Assembly (NCBI GenBank): GCA_023974075.1
Contig: CM043800.1
Span: 29,305,952-29,369,951, forward strand
Direction: 5' to 3'
Source of the DNA: Chaenocephalus aceratus
Taxonomy: Eukaryota > Chordata > Actinopteri > Perciformes > Channichthyidae
Length of the DNA: 64,000 bases
The notes below the pieces were generated by a model, which did not search any database, had not been told where the DNA came from, and saw only the letters and a program-made list of their open reading frames with translations. A program made the translations under genes and the position numbers. Positions 9,521-20,900 of the stretch are shown one piece after another (the first letter of the stretch is position 1; each line of letters begins with the position of its first letter).

Positions 9521-9883
9521 ATGAACGAACAAGCTGATGAGACCGCTTTGGTCGGCCCCGTGGATGGGACATTTTGTTTTAAAAAACGGACGGATGGAAG
9601 CGTCGATAAGAGCACGGTTGTGTGCAAATTATGCAAAAAATTATTTACATATCACCGCAGCACATCAAGCCTAAAGTATCACCTAAATGCAAAGCATGTA
9701 GCAGCTAGCGTGGACGTTAGCCCGACTCCGAGTGCAAGGAACCACACCCTGACCCAACCCACACTCAACCAGATGACTGGTTTCAGGGCCAGGATAAGTA
9801 AGTCCACGTCTGAGAAAATAACCAACTCCCTGGCTCACTGGATTGCACTCGACTGTAGACCACTTGGAGTCAAATCCATGTGA
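9521..9883 (+). CDS. BED zinc-finger N-terminal fragment of a hAT transposase
   Basis: The 120-residue frame has the BED-type finger: an aromatic lead-in (FCFKKRTDGS), then CKLCKK (Cys pair at about residues 36 and 39) and STSSLKYHLNAKH with the downstream His pair (residues 54 and 59). BED fingers bind the ends of hAT elements. The catalytic RNase H-like and dimerisation domains are absent: the frame ends 125 bp before the element's right end. It is a truncated remnant in a non-autonomous element. Whether it is expressed is unknown, although the frame has no stop inside the finger. Confidence 0.8.
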   Translation: MNEQADETALVGPVDGTFCFKKRTDGSVDKSTVVCKLCKKLFTYHRSTSSLKYHLNAKHVAASVDVSPTPSARNHTLTQPTLNQMTGFRARISKSTSEKITNSLAHWIALDCRPLGVKSM

Positions 9884-11828
9884 AAATTGCTTCTCACTGT
9901 TCTCAGGTCAAATATGTATATATGATTAAAAATGCGATTAATTTCGATTAATTAATTACAAAGCCTCTAATTAATTAGATTAATTTTTTTAATCGAGTCC
10001 CGGCTCTAATTATTCTTGGTCTTTTTTCAATAACATATTTCAAAGGTTCTGGATTTGTTTACAAATCTAGAAACTAAATACAAAACTAGGATGATATGAA
10101 GATCTCATGTCAAAAATAATTGTGATAAATGAGACAGAACTGGCCTGTCTGTGAGCACATTTTATGTTGGTTTGGTTCTTCTGATAAAGGTGTGAATATC
10201 TAAATAATATACCAACATATGCTATTGTCATTAGTTGTGTCCCTGTTCTTCAAGCTAAGGGATTGCTAAATTAACAACTCTTGGCTTACAGAGTGGTAAC
10301 ATGAGACCGATTTTTATATATAAAATATAAATGTATTTTAATTTTATAATTTATTTATAATTTATTTTAAATATTAACAATATAATAAAATAAATGGAAA
10401 TATATACACCGGCAAATATGTAATATAAATACCTTGTGTGTGTGTGTATAGCTATTGCTTTATCTGATTAATGTTATTTTCATATGAAAGTCCATGATTA
10501 TAAGTATGCAGTATCATAACTACATCTTTGATGTTTATAAAAAACCAAACCGTTTGAAAATTGGTTGAAAATTGAGCAAGCTATGGTTATTTAAATAGTA
10601 AACCATAATGTTATGAATGAGAGAACTGCCTGTGGCAAGATGGCGGCCAAGTGGCAACGTCGGTCTCCATTGGCCAGCAGCGCGGGTGAGTCATCTAGTG
10701 TTTATATATATCTATGACCTCCACTGTCAGTACAGTGCCACTTTCCAAACAGGAAATGCACGCAAATACAAAATAAAATCGGATCGTGACGGATCGTGAC
10801 ACTTATTATATACATATGTATATATCTATATACAGGGCCAGATTAACCATATGGGCAACCTGGGAAAGTGCCCAGGGGCCCTTGAGCAAAGAGGGCCCTC
10901 AGTGACAAGATTAAAAAAAAAAATATATATATATATATTTATTATTATTTTATTTTTTTCGGGCACAACCTCACTCATCATACATTGTTTTTAAATGACA
11001 CTCACTCTTCGCTATAAATAACACAGCTTTTCTATAGGGTCAAATTCATATATTTTCTAAACCGTCTCTGTACTGTAGGTCTCACTATGTATGCGCTCAA
11101 ATGTATTACTACGCGGCGGCAGTGTATAGCCGAATCACAGCCCCACCCTCACTCATGTCACATTTTGTCACGTGAGCAGAAAAAATGGATGGCAATCCAT
11201 GGAATATAACAAAAAGTGTTTTCTGAAATAAATTACATACCTCATTGAATTATGACTGAAGATAGTCAGCTGTCTTCCTCTCCCTTGTTGTACCTCGATA
11301 CGTAAAGGCTGCACCACCGTTAACAACTTCTCTCTACATATCAAACATACCGGTAAACCAGGATCGTTTGCTGTGAAAGCATATAACTCTGTCCACACAG
11401 AATTAAATCCTGTGTTCCTCCGGTACTTTTCTTTGATTTATCCATAGTTCGCTCATCGAGTTATTCATCATCAGGTTATTCGCCTCCAAGAAAAGGAGCT
11501 CGCGCGGCACCGTAGCAGGATGTGACGCATATTTTACTTGACCTAATTAAAACCGTTTTGTTTTTTATTTATGTGTCACATTATCACCTCAAAATACAAG
11601 ATACGAAACATTTTCAACCATGCAACAAAATATAAATAGTCCTACAAATACTTTTATTTTATTTCCTTCTTATTTTTGTCCAAGCTCAAGGGAGCCAGAG
11701 CAGAGGGCTTAAAGGGCCGCGGGTTGCTAACCCCTGGCCTAGTAGAACAATAAGCAGCAGACTTTTACTTTTTATCATTTCTACTGGATTTTAGATCTTC
11801 GCATGCGCAATACGGGTCGGGGATTGAC

Positions 11829-12075
11829 CATAGACTGTATATAAATGGACGTAGTGTCCATGACGTCACCCATAGGATTCTGCAGAGTTGCCGTGAAGCC
11901 CTCAGTAGGCGGAGTCGGCCACTAACGGCTCGACTGTGACGTCAGAGTCTAATCCCGCCTGCTCCAAATAAGGGCAAAGAGGCGGGACCTGCTGCCTCCG
12001 AACTGGAAGTAAACAGAGCTAGCTCAGGCTAAGAAGCTAAGCTAACATGAAATACATGCATACCAAGTTACTGCT
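11829..12075. repeat. Dispersed fish repeat family D (CATAGACTGTATATAAATGG start)
   Basis: It starts CATAGACTGTATATAAATGG and contains GTAGGCGGAGTCGGCCACT, GGGCAAAGAGGCGGG and GCTAAGAAGCTAAGCTAAC. The same blocks, in the same order, occur at 36129-36235 and 39161-39265, where they are split apart by other insertions. No coding capacity is seen. Confidence 0.65.
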
Positions 12076-12239
12076 AACAGTGTAGTTCCCCAATCCCCTA
12101 TATAAACGTTACATTCATAATCAAATGAGACAATCTGCAAGAGAATAAGCTATATTTTGTTATTCTTAATGCTTGTCATTCACACGTTGAGAAAAGACGG
12201 ACTCCACCGCCCGGACCTAACGGAGCCGCAGTGGGCTAG

Positions 12240-12600
12240 CTATCGGGCCTCCCTCGTGTATCTGTCCGGTTGCCGTTGGATCCCCTCCACGTAGCAAGTC
12301 CTTGTCGTCCTCTCATCTCCTCCAACAGATAATGTCCCTCCTGTCTGTTTTTCCTCTCCCGCTACTCCATCGCTATCAGAACCAGACGGCCTACTTGGCT
12401 CCGAGGCCCCGCGGCCGGCACCGCTACCGCTCGGTACAGAACTCATCTGTCCTTCCTCCTCATCCTGGCCTACAGGTTTAAAATAACCTGTAAGCTTCGG
12501 CATTTTTTGTAATAGCTGCTTGTCTCGAAACTCCTTTTCCCTCAACAATTTCCTTTCCCGAGCGCCACTCTCAAACTTTTTCTTCTCAAACTTTTTCTCC
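12240..12600 (-). pseudogene. ZMYM1-like hAT transposase, N-terminal fragment
   Basis: The minus-strand frame begins with a lysine-rich stretch (EKKKFESGARERKLLREKEF) followed by LLQKMPKLTGYFKP and an acidic/serine-rich low-complexity tail. A basic segment followed by a PKLTxFFKP-like motif is characteristic of the N-terminus of hAT transposases annotated in fish as zinc finger MYM-type protein 1-like. The TTF zinc finger and catalytic domains are not present downstream. It is a broken remnant inside the hAT at 10833-13372. Confidence 0.6.
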
Positions 12601-13399
12601 TAAACAACCTTCATCTGTCACTCAATCACTCGCAATTTGAATAAGTCACATGTGAAACATATTCTCATTCTGATTGGCTGTTAAGTGGTGCCCACGGACT
12701 GTTACGGAGTCATCTCTGGAATCCATCGATCTGATTGATTAGCGGAGCAAATGATCCAAATACTACGGAGGGAAGCTATTTTCGTTTGGATTACTTTTCT
12801 CGGGGAAGCTTGCGAGTGTGTGTGTTTGTGTATTTTTGCGTTTGTGTGTATTGTGTTTGTTTCCCGGGGAAAACACTCACGAGAAACACAGGCTGTTGTT
12901 ATGCCTGCTGTGACGTCAAGTTACTCCGTTCTCCGCTTGTAATTATGCCGAAGTTGTATTTATCTGAATTTGCCGAAACAATTTTAATATTCTGAAAGCC
13001 AAGACTTTGTTTATTTGAAACCAGATGAAAACAAACTGTAACGGACCCTGCCGTGTTATCTATGATTACTATACGCCTACCTTCATAATGTCAGCCGGAG
13101 GGAGGAGGAGTGAGTGGCGAGTGAGAGCTGTCATCTTCCCTTTACAAGCTTCAAAAATGTATTTATCTTGTGATTTTGGAAATACAAGTTTCATATTCTG
13201 AAAGCCAAGACTTTGTTTATTTAAATGTTTTGTAAAAACATCCGAAATAAAAAACTTTTTTTTTTTAATTACATTTTTTTTAAAAACTTTTTTATTGGCT
13301 CATGACAGGCCCCTGATCTCCGTAGGCCCCTGGGCTTCAGCCCAGGTCCGCCCGTGCATTAAGGCGGCCCTGGTGGCATGACCACCAAACAGAAAGATA

Positions 13400-13830
13400 T
13401 GGACACAAGATATGTGCAAATGCATTTAGTTTCCTATCCATGTGAACATGATTTAAGTAGGGGGGGGGGACCTCCTCTAGGGGGGTCCGGGGGGGCATGC
13501 TCCGGGAAGTTGAAAGCATCAATCTGGTGCACTTTGAGAGCAAAATGAAGAGATCTATGGATACATCTCAACACCCATATGAAACAGAACTGTAAGCAGA
13601 TTTACTTTTTCTTTATGAATATTTTCCAAATCACTCTCCTTTTAAACTGTATTCTTGTTTATTAATAACAAGTTGTTTTTACTGTCATATAGTATGTTAT
13701 ACCTGTTTTTTTTTGTATAACTATAATGATCATATAAAGATGTGCCTTTACCTCACTGGTTGGAGAAAAAGCTTCTTATATTCGTTAGCATAGCTAGCTA
13801 ACCAGATGCTAATAACAACAAAGTTATTGA
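13400..13830. repeat. Dispersed repeat family R, fragment 3
   Basis: It shares CCATGTGAACATGATTTAAG, GGGGGGTCCGGGGG, GCATCAATCTGGTGCACTTT and AGCTAGCTAACCAGATGC with the copies at 61-310 and 590-840. It joins the two partial patterns and is the longest copy in the window. No open reading frame of interest. Confidence 0.65.
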
Positions 13831-14689
13831 CTGTATGCTCAGTATGACAGATGAACAGATCTCCACTGGGCTTTCAACTAAAGACACAGCCACGCAAAAA
13901 CTGCGGCATGTGTACAGCTCCTTATGGGTTCTGCAATTTTTAAAGTCCCGGAGCAGCGTTCTGGTGCTCTCCGTCAGAACTGCGCCCCTGTCAGACGAGA
14001 CATATACCACGTGATGCTCGTGTTGTGTTCAAGGACCATGACCGTTGCCAGGAAAAACAGGCACTCGCTTGTTTAATTATTTTGCGGTCTAGATTTCTTA
14101 ATTTTTTTTCTTTTTTGCGTGTGTTTATAAATTACCTCGAGGGCCACACCAAATGGTCTCGCGGGTCCCGGGGGCCGGAGGTTTCCCACCCCTGCCATAG
14201 ACTATAAAAGTCTTACCCAAGGCTGAATCATAAACTAAAATGTATATGTATGCATAAAGGGTTACGTCCTTAGCTGGCTAATAAGTAACAAGCTAAGCTA
14301 CCAAGCACACAAACACCTGCGAACGGGGTTAAAATGTATAATATTATCATTTTAGACTTCTAAGGAAGTTCTGTTAGTACATTCAAGCGCACAGCACGAC
14401 ATTTTAATTGTCTGGTATTTGTAACAATATTCCCTAAAAGGCACAATCACCACGAACACGGCTAAAGCTAAAGGGTCAAGTACAGTACTATGACTAACTA
14501 ACGTTGTAGCCTCTATGGTTGTAGCCTAGCAGAGTGGACAAGTTGCTGTTAGCTGACAGTGAGGCATGTACGTGTCCATCAAAGTGACCACGCCCTAATT
14601 TATGCAAACACTTTAAGACCTAATATAAATAAAAGGGTCGTGTTAGAAAACAATTGACTCACAGATTCATAATCATGAAGGTGGAATCT

Positions 14690-14900
14690 AACTATATCGA
14701 TAATAATATGTATTGCATCCATGGGTAGAAACATGTTTTTTTCTGCTGTAAAGTTGGGCATTTTAACATGGGGGTCTATGGAAATTGCTCCTTTCTGCAG
14801 CTAGTCCCTAGCGGCCCATGTATGAACTGCAGTGTGTGGCACTTCCGTATTGGCTTCCCGGATGTTCCCCAGAGTTTGCCGCTTGGGATTGACCAACCGG
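14690..14900. repeat. Fish dispersed repeat, 3' part
   Basis: The segment from TTTTAACATGGGGGTCTATG through CAGTGTGTGGCACTTCCGTA to TTTGCCGCTTGGG looks like the distal end of a repeat that I recognise as common in fish. A possible left end (CCATAGACTATAAAAG) lies at 14195. It may be the same family as the repeat starting at 11829, but I cannot prove that here. Confidence 0.45.
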
Positions 14901-15207
14901 CTTCCACTGCTCTGCTGTCTGTTAACGTTGTTAAGAGTGGTGGGGGCAGGGAGGGAGCGGATCCACAGCTTGAGCAGCTGTCAACTCAACATTGTAAATA
15001 ACCAACCAAAAACGATCGCCGGTTCATCTTGTTTTTGGCGTGAGAATAGTTTGGGCAGCGTGAGAGCGTGAGATTGAGAGTGAAAGCGTGTGTCACACGC
15101 CAGATGCGTGAGAGTTGGCAACCCTGCTTAACAGGCCAGGCCATCGGGAAACCTCCCGGTCCTCCCGATGGCCAGTCCGGGCCGTCATGACGTGCCGCTG
15201 GCGGCTG

Positions 15208-15273
15208 AGTACCGGCATTTTACTGAGTACCACCAGCACCTTGCCGGTACTCAGTAAGAAGTGCCAGTACCAC
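15208..15273. repeat. Inverted repeat around GAGTACC / GGTACTCAG
   Basis: TACTGAGTACC and GGTACTCAGTA are reverse complements separated by a short spacer, and outer blocks GTACCGGCA and AAGTGCCAGTAC extend the symmetry imperfectly. It lies just right of the outer hAT-like element and just left of a CAAT-type dispersed repeat. It is probably the tip of another miniature element. Confidence 0.5.
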
Positions 15274-15290
15274 ATGGGTAAAAATCATAA

Positions 15291-15347
15291 GTCAATCAAT
15301 CAATCAATGTTTATTTATATAGCCCAATATTACAAATGTTATAGTGT
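15291..15347. repeat. Fish dispersed repeat P, 5' fragment (CAAT-tail type)
   Basis: (TCAA)n followed by TGTTTATTTATATAGCCCAA is the same start as the repeat at 63706-64000. It is cut off after about 57 bp. The continuation of the family reappears at 16299, suggesting one copy interrupted or deleted internally. Confidence 0.75.
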
Positions 15348-16228
15348 AAATATAACCTATCTATGAATTAGATCAAATGTAAAAGTCAGCCGAATTAGTG
15401 TTGATACTGCAAGGAGACGTATTGTGTGAAGAGAAATTAAAGATGTTGTTTAATTGTTGATATATTTATGATCCACGTCAAGTATTCAGTTTCGGCGGCA
15501 TTTCTTCAGTTTTTCCAAAGGTCTTCTCATCAGGGCTCTATAAATAAAGAACTATGGCAGATCTGTAATATGTAATGCAGCCGAACCGTGTATTACAATG
15601 CCGTTATGTGATGACTTTCAAAGAGAAAAGCAAGAGCACTCGGAATTAAGTATTATTTTATTCTTTTCAAATGTTTTCCGGATTTCATATAATATAAACA
15701 CCAAATCCCAGCATGCATTGCGGCTAAAACATCCAATCAGCGAGCTTAAACCATAGCTGAGGATCTTGGGTAATCGCTCGAAATGCCTACGTCTGTTTCC
15801 GGTTATTTTTATTTTGAAATGCAGTTCCTGACGGACGCCAAAAAAGCCCGAGATTATGGAATTAAACCAATAAATAAAAGCAAGGATAATTGTGTGTTAT
15901 TGGTGAGTAAATAACAGTGTGTTATTTTGAAAAGAATAACAAATTAGAAGGAAAAAAAGATTTAAAAAATACAGATTTCAGTATCCTGAGGTTCTGAGCC
16001 CCATTTATTTTCCTCACAGACGGCAACAAAAGTCCGAAATTATACGATTTAAAATAAAAGCAATAATTGTGGCTTGATATTGAGTAAGAACATGTTTTTA
16101 TGAACCACACAGCTTCTGGTCTTCCACGACCCGACCGGAGAAAAAGACATGCTGCAGGCACGAAATACATTACCAGTAGAAATACATTGCTTTTAAAATC
16201 GTGCTGTGCAACACGAAAAAAAGGGGAA

Positions 16229-16290
16229 ACTCGTGTTGGTGAACACGAATCAATAGATTAAAAATCGTGTTGGTGAACACGAAATGCCAT
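16229..16290. repeat. Two copies of a CGTGTTGGTGAACACGA hairpin
   Basis: TCGTGTTGGTGAACACGA occurs twice, separated by about 20 bp. Each copy is self-complementary (CGTGTT with AACACG) and can form a short stem. A related CGTGCTGTGCAACACG lies just upstream at 16200-16215. No function is evident. Confidence 0.7.
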
Positions 16291-16298
16291 GAGACTGG

Positions 16299-16486
16299 GT
16301 TGCAATACGACACCCTCTGTCCTTAGACCCTCACATCGTACAAGGAAAAACTTCCAGAGAAAACCCACAGTTTAAAGGGAAAAATGGGAGAAAGCTCCAG
16401 GAGAGCAACAGAGGAGGGATCCCTCTCCCAGGACGGACAGACGTGCAATAGATGCCGTGTGTAAATTGAAAAGATAATACATTTGC
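16299..16486. repeat. Fish dispersed repeat P, main body
   Basis: Nearly identical to 63803-63990: shared strings include CAATACGACACCCTCTGTCC, AGACCCTCACATCGTACAAG, GGATCCCTCTCCCAGGACGG and GATGCCGTGTGTAAATTGAA. The high identity of two copies 47 kb apart indicates a recent or strongly conserved repeat family. It is followed by AT-rich sequence and a LINE fragment. Confidence 0.85.
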
Positions 16487-16809
16487 AACATAGGTAGTCC
16501 AAATGTTTGGAAATGTATACGTGGAAGATGAATCCACGAGGATATCCATCCAGGATTTATGATCCATGACCACAGCCACGACTCGCGATCCAGGGCTCGC
16601 GATCCAGGACACAGGACCACAGGATCATCCATGACTCCGGATCCCGGCGTATATAGACACCAAAAAGAAAGCTGCAACGAGCCGTTTAGTGGAGAGAGTG
16701 AATACACATACTTTACAGAGATGCTGTATGCGAAACCAATGTGAGTTTGGAAAATTGCACAGTATAAATCTATTCTAGTAGACCTCAACAATGGAATTAT
16801 GATCAGTGG

Positions 16810-16971
16810 AAATGGCCATGACATGTGACCTTTAAGCGCACTCTTAAAAACGGATAGGGTGTCTGCCGCCCGAACACAAACTGGAAGCTGATTCCACAAA
16901 TGTGGAGCTTGATAAGAAAAGGCTCTGTGTACCGGTGAGTACCGGACCAATTCAAGCACTGCATTATACAT
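16810..16971 (-). pseudogene. Non-LTR retrotransposon ORF2, extreme C-terminal fragment
   Basis: On the minus strand the frame reads SYQAPHLWNQLPVCVRAADT, then FKSALKGH. The xxxAPxLWNxLP...FKxxLKxH pattern is typical of the C-terminal end of fish LINE reverse transcriptase ORFs. Nothing upstream (RT or endonuclease) is present, so this is a short 3' relic. The open frame continues into unrelated repeat sequence. Confidence 0.6.
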
Positions 16972-16986
16972 ATGGAAACTGTGGCT

Positions 16987-17876
16987 TGTGCAGATAGCAT
17001 GATATGGAAAAGATCGCTTTTGACAGTTATGTGCTAAAGTAGCCGTTAGCTCGTTAGCCCGTTTTCGCTAAGTGCTGATTTAGACGCTTGATGTTAGACT
17101 TGTGTTTCGTTTAGGTAACAATTGTTAATATCATCTGTTAGCTGAGTTTCTTCCCGTTACGTGGGTATATGACACATTAATAGGTTGTTAAATGTTAAGA
17201 AGCCCTGAGACGCTGTTTCTTGCAAGATGTTGTGTCTGCTTACAAAATTGGCAATTTGTTTTCTCACAGCTATGCTTTCATGATGATTTTGGTCGTGTTC
17301 ATATGTGCAAAGTGTGTGAAGGTATACATAAGGCTATCCTGTCACTTAATTTGTACTGCTTAAAATGGATGGCCTTTGTTTTTCTTCAACACATTTTATT
17401 TTGTGATAGCTGTTGGAATATAAAGAGATAAAAATACAACCATGATTTTAAATAGCCTACAATAGCTTTTTCAAAAGCATCTCCATGTGCAGCAGAGCTC
17501 CTTGTGGCCGGTAGTGCCATTGCAACGCTTCTAAAGCAGAAACACAAGAATGTTAAGATATCAGCTGAGAATCAGTCAGATTAGGTCTCTTCATGATGCA
17601 CAATTGAAATGATTAAGGCACTTGTGAATATCAAAATGTAAATCATACCTTGGTATTTGATTCAAACCTGAATGATGCATTGAGCATGGAGGCAACTGAG
17701 AGGTGAATGGAGAGATTGTAACACTGAAGTGAAGCAAAGTACTGGATACTTCCATTCCATTTTTAAGACTAATCTTGAAGTAAACAAAACATGTAGTCTA
17801 GTTATTTAAACCCTGTCTCCTCCTTTCAATACTGTCTCTTCAATAAAGATACTGGTGACACAAAAAAGTATTTAAA

Positions 17877-17913
<37 letters not shown>

Positions 17914-20900
17914 GACATACACCACAAACACACAAACAAAGAACCTACCTACCTGTGACACAATGTAACTTGTATTTCAAGTAATTATTTTCTTGATTCC
18001 AATGCTGCAACATGTGATCCTCAATTCTTAAACAATGATATTAGAACAGATATAGGTAGATATAAAGAATAAACAACAACATCTTTTTAAAGACTTGACA
18101 AATGTATTGATGAGAGCATGTGTTTTTTTTAACAACTTGTTTACAGTTGTTACAACTGTTACACCTCTTATACAACTTGTGACTCTACAAGCATACTGTG
18201 TCTTTACAGTACACATCATACTGTTGTTAAGTCTGTCTTTTAATGTTATGATTTTCTGTCACAGATTTGTTTCTAGTTCTACATTCATGACCACTGCTCT
18301 GACATTGTAGATTCCAACAGATCTTTTGCATCATCTAATTGAATCACCTAATGACTGAGGACCTGCAGCTGTGATGGTGGGAGGGGTCAGCCATACAGTA
18401 TAATACAGACTGCCACACAGCAGCCTGCAGAAGGCTTGATGCTGCCACCATTGTGCCAAAAATGTCAAGTAGTAGTAGTGAGGCCTTTATATCTGTTTCC
18501 TGCTGGTTTTGTGTTACAAAAAGACACAATTCAAGTAAAAAGGCTGCCTCTGATTTTAACATACATATTACACATATTAGACATATTAACCAAGCAATGT
18601 TACAGAATCCATGATTTTATTTGGGATTTGTTAAGTTTAAATTCTTGATTTCCCATACAATTGTAATATTTTAGAGAGTTCAACCGTTTTGAACCACTAC
18701 ATTAAGGTAAAACACTGTAAATGTATCCATTTAATCTTTCCAAAGAAATAATTTAGTTTTGTATTCACTCCTTTGCCATAACAATGCATATCAGTTGTTT
18801 GTCATATCACTCATGAGACTAATACCGAAACAGGCGTGACCTCTGCGTGCCTTCCAATTTCCACAGGATTCAGATCCCACAACACTGCGTCACTGAAGTC
18901 ATAAAAATGTCTTTTGTTCCTTAACACTTCCTCCCATTGAAAGCACTTGTGAATTATCATTTTCTTAGGGAATACAGTCTGCCGTCATCTTTCAATTATC
19001 GTATGCCAAAGTGAATTAGTTCTCTTAAAATAGCAACATGACACGCTGTGAAAGTGTCGCCGTCTCTTTGGCGCCCGCGACACGGCAACTTTTCTGTTTT
19101 GGGCTGCTAACATTTCCTAATGTGTCACATCGCTGATTTAAGTTGAGTAGGAGAGCTCTGGTTGAACACAGACACTACACTCAGAATGAAAGTAGGCTAC
19201 AAGCTGCAGAGAACTCTCATGGTCAACAGGAATATCATTCAGAAATGAACTCCTATATGTGTTTAATTTATGGGCGTTGGGTGCTTAATTGTGTTGAGAG
19301 GCGCCTTCCAGACTACATCTATTCTGCATATAATCAGAAGTGTACAACTTTTCCATCTCGGGTGCCGTCCAAAGAAGAAGAATGCTGGGGAATGGGGACG
19401 GGGAAAGTGTGCGTGAATTTTAATTGCGCTTGCAGCAACACAGCCGGCGACTTCAGTGACATACACCAGCGTTCCCTAAGGTATACAAATTTAAAATCAA
19501 CTGAGTAAAAAAGAAAGTTGTCTTAAATGGGATGGAGGAGTGGAGGGGGAGGGGGGGAGCAATGGCATAACCAAATTAAAAGAGAGAGGGACTAAATTCC
19601 CCAAAGATGGTTTGTTATTCCATGCTAAAATGAAGCAGGAGCAAGGAGTGGTAGTCAGCGATGCGTCAGAGTTGCTCTTTGAAGACATTAAAAAGCTGAA
19701 CGCACAACAAAGACCAGATGTTCCAACATGCCTTATTTATGCACCCATCAGCCCGCTTCCCATGTCCACAAAACACCAGCATATTTCTACCTTTTAAACT
19801 CGCACACAGCACACCCTGAAAGGGGGAGCGCTGCTTTTCACTGAATGTTTTTTTATTTCAGTCGGTGTGTGTCTGTCATCTGGAATTGTGGGACAATCAG
19901 TGAACATTCCCGGTTTGGCTGCAATCATCTCCAGTTGAAGTTTAACGAGATGGAAACTGATACAGGGTTCTTCTCTGTGGACGATAAAACACACTCTACA
20001 CCGTATCGATGGAGATTCTCAATGTTTGAAAGGCTACACTTTTTAGCATTTTGCATAAAATCATGTCCTGACCGTGACCCACATACATGCTCACCAAATT
20101 CAAGTGCATGCATCCCTGCACACAGGCATTGATATTTTGCATATGCACAAGTGAGCAGACATGTCTAACACATTCTGAAAACACACTGCACAGGATCTGC
20201 GAGAGCTGCTGTGTAAAAACCATCAACAGTATATCGCCTGGATTTTACTCGAAACGCCACAAACAGGAGGAAGAGATCCTTAAACAAAAATCTGTTCAGT
20301 TCAATTAAAAAACAGGGAGCTATCTGCTCCGGTGCGGGAGGGGGAATCGAGGAAACAAAGAGTGCTAAATTGATGGCACCATAATAAATACTATTAGCTG
20401 GGGAGTCGACAGATGCTGATGTGCCGGTCTCCTTTCCAGGGATTATTATTTATTTACACTTCTCAATCACAGCCTCCCAGATGCCAGCCCGGACTCTGGC
20501 GTGGCACGCACACCCAGAGGGAGGGGAGGGGTGGGGGCGTGGGAGGGGGGAGGAGGCGGAGGGAACTCTGCGTAATAGAGGAGGCTGGTGAAAACGATGA
20601 TGGTGTGTTCCTTCCTTGTAAAAGGGTCATGGGGTGAAACTTTGACTGAAATGTCTGAAAGGAGATCTAAAATATACCTGATGTGGGTGTGTTTTTTTTC
20701 TCCTCCATCCTTTGGAAGGTTCCTAATCGCCAGTGTACTAATAGGCCTGCGCACATCTGTCACTTAGAAGCAAATTGTTTCATTTAACGACAAAAAAAGC
20801 ACGCAGAATGTATCCAATCCTACAAAAGATTGGTTATACAAAAGCAGGGGAATGTGGTCTCTTAGGTCATTGGGACTTAATTTGATTTTGTTCAGCATCT

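Larger units (their letters stand above)
3865..10008 (+). mobile_element. BED-finger hAT element, interrupted by DIRS copy 1
   Basis: The ends TAGGGCCGGGACT and AGTCCCGGCTCTA are inverted repeats followed by AT-rich ATTAATTA inner arms. The 8-bp target duplication ATTATTCT is at 3857-3864 and 10009-10016. The uninterrupted element would be about 715 bp. Its only coding remnant is the BED zinc-finger frame at 9521-9883. The insertion is confirmed inside this same window: the inverted relative at 36236-37921 has a single, uninterrupted ATTATTCT (as AGAATAAT at 36925-36932) at the equivalent place. Confidence 0.93.
2833..10716. mobile_element. hAT element, 1.7-kb family, copy A (interrupted)
   Basis: The terminal inverted repeats begin CATAGATATATATAAAC and end with the exact reverse complement (about 25 bp identical). 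The 8-bp target duplication ACCTCCAC is at 2825-2832 and 10717-10724, which is diagnostic of the hAT superfamily. Subterminal GGCCGCCATCTTGCCAC blocks are present at both ends. After removing the later insertion (3865-10008 plus one 8-bp duplication) the element is about 1732 bp. It has no recognisable transposase, and its interior carries older repeat tails. A nearly complete inverted relative is at 36236-37921. Confidence 0.88.
10833..13372 (-). mobile_element. Degenerate hAT element with CAGGGCC ends
   Basis: The left end CAGGGCCAGATTAACC and right end (reverse complement CAGGGCCGCCTTAATGC) both continue into a CCTGGG...GCCCAGGGGCC block, a terminal style seen in fish hAT elements that encode ZMYM1-like transposases. 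No 8-bp duplication remains (flanks TCTATATA and GTGGCATG). The only coding trace is at 12240-12600 on the minus strand. The interior has been invaded by other repeats, including a piece with CCATGGAATATAACAAAAAG shared with the TTAA MITEs near 11195-11225. Confidence 0.6.
1131..15126. mobile_element. Second-level TIR element of the nest (CAGGGTTGCCAACT ends)
   Basis: A perfect 14-bp terminal inverted repeat CAGGGTTGCCAACT lies at 1131-1144, with its reverse complement at 15113-15126. The flanks carry CTTAACA at 1124-1130 and 15127-15133, a 7-bp direct repeat. This fits an 8-bp hAT duplication (ACTTAACA) that lost one base on the right. The host flanks on both sides continue as GGCC-rich sequence of the level-1 element. 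The 14-kb span consists mostly of younger insertions, and no transposase remains that I can recognise. Confidence 0.65.
441..15183. mobile_element. Outermost hAT-like element of the nest (level 1)
   Basis: The left end begins CAGGGCCGGACTGGGACA at 441. The right end reads CCGATGGCCAGTCCGGGCC near 15165-15183, which is the imperfect inverted counterpart. Sequences of this type (CAGGGCCGGACTGG...) are common ends of fish hAT-class elements. I could not find a clean target duplication: similar GTCATG...CGT strings lie near both ends but not at matching distances. All of 1131-15126 is a later insertion, so the element's own sequence is about 0.75 kb. The pairing of these two ends is an inference from terminal similarity and from the interrupted block at CTTAACA. 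Confidence 0.5.
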
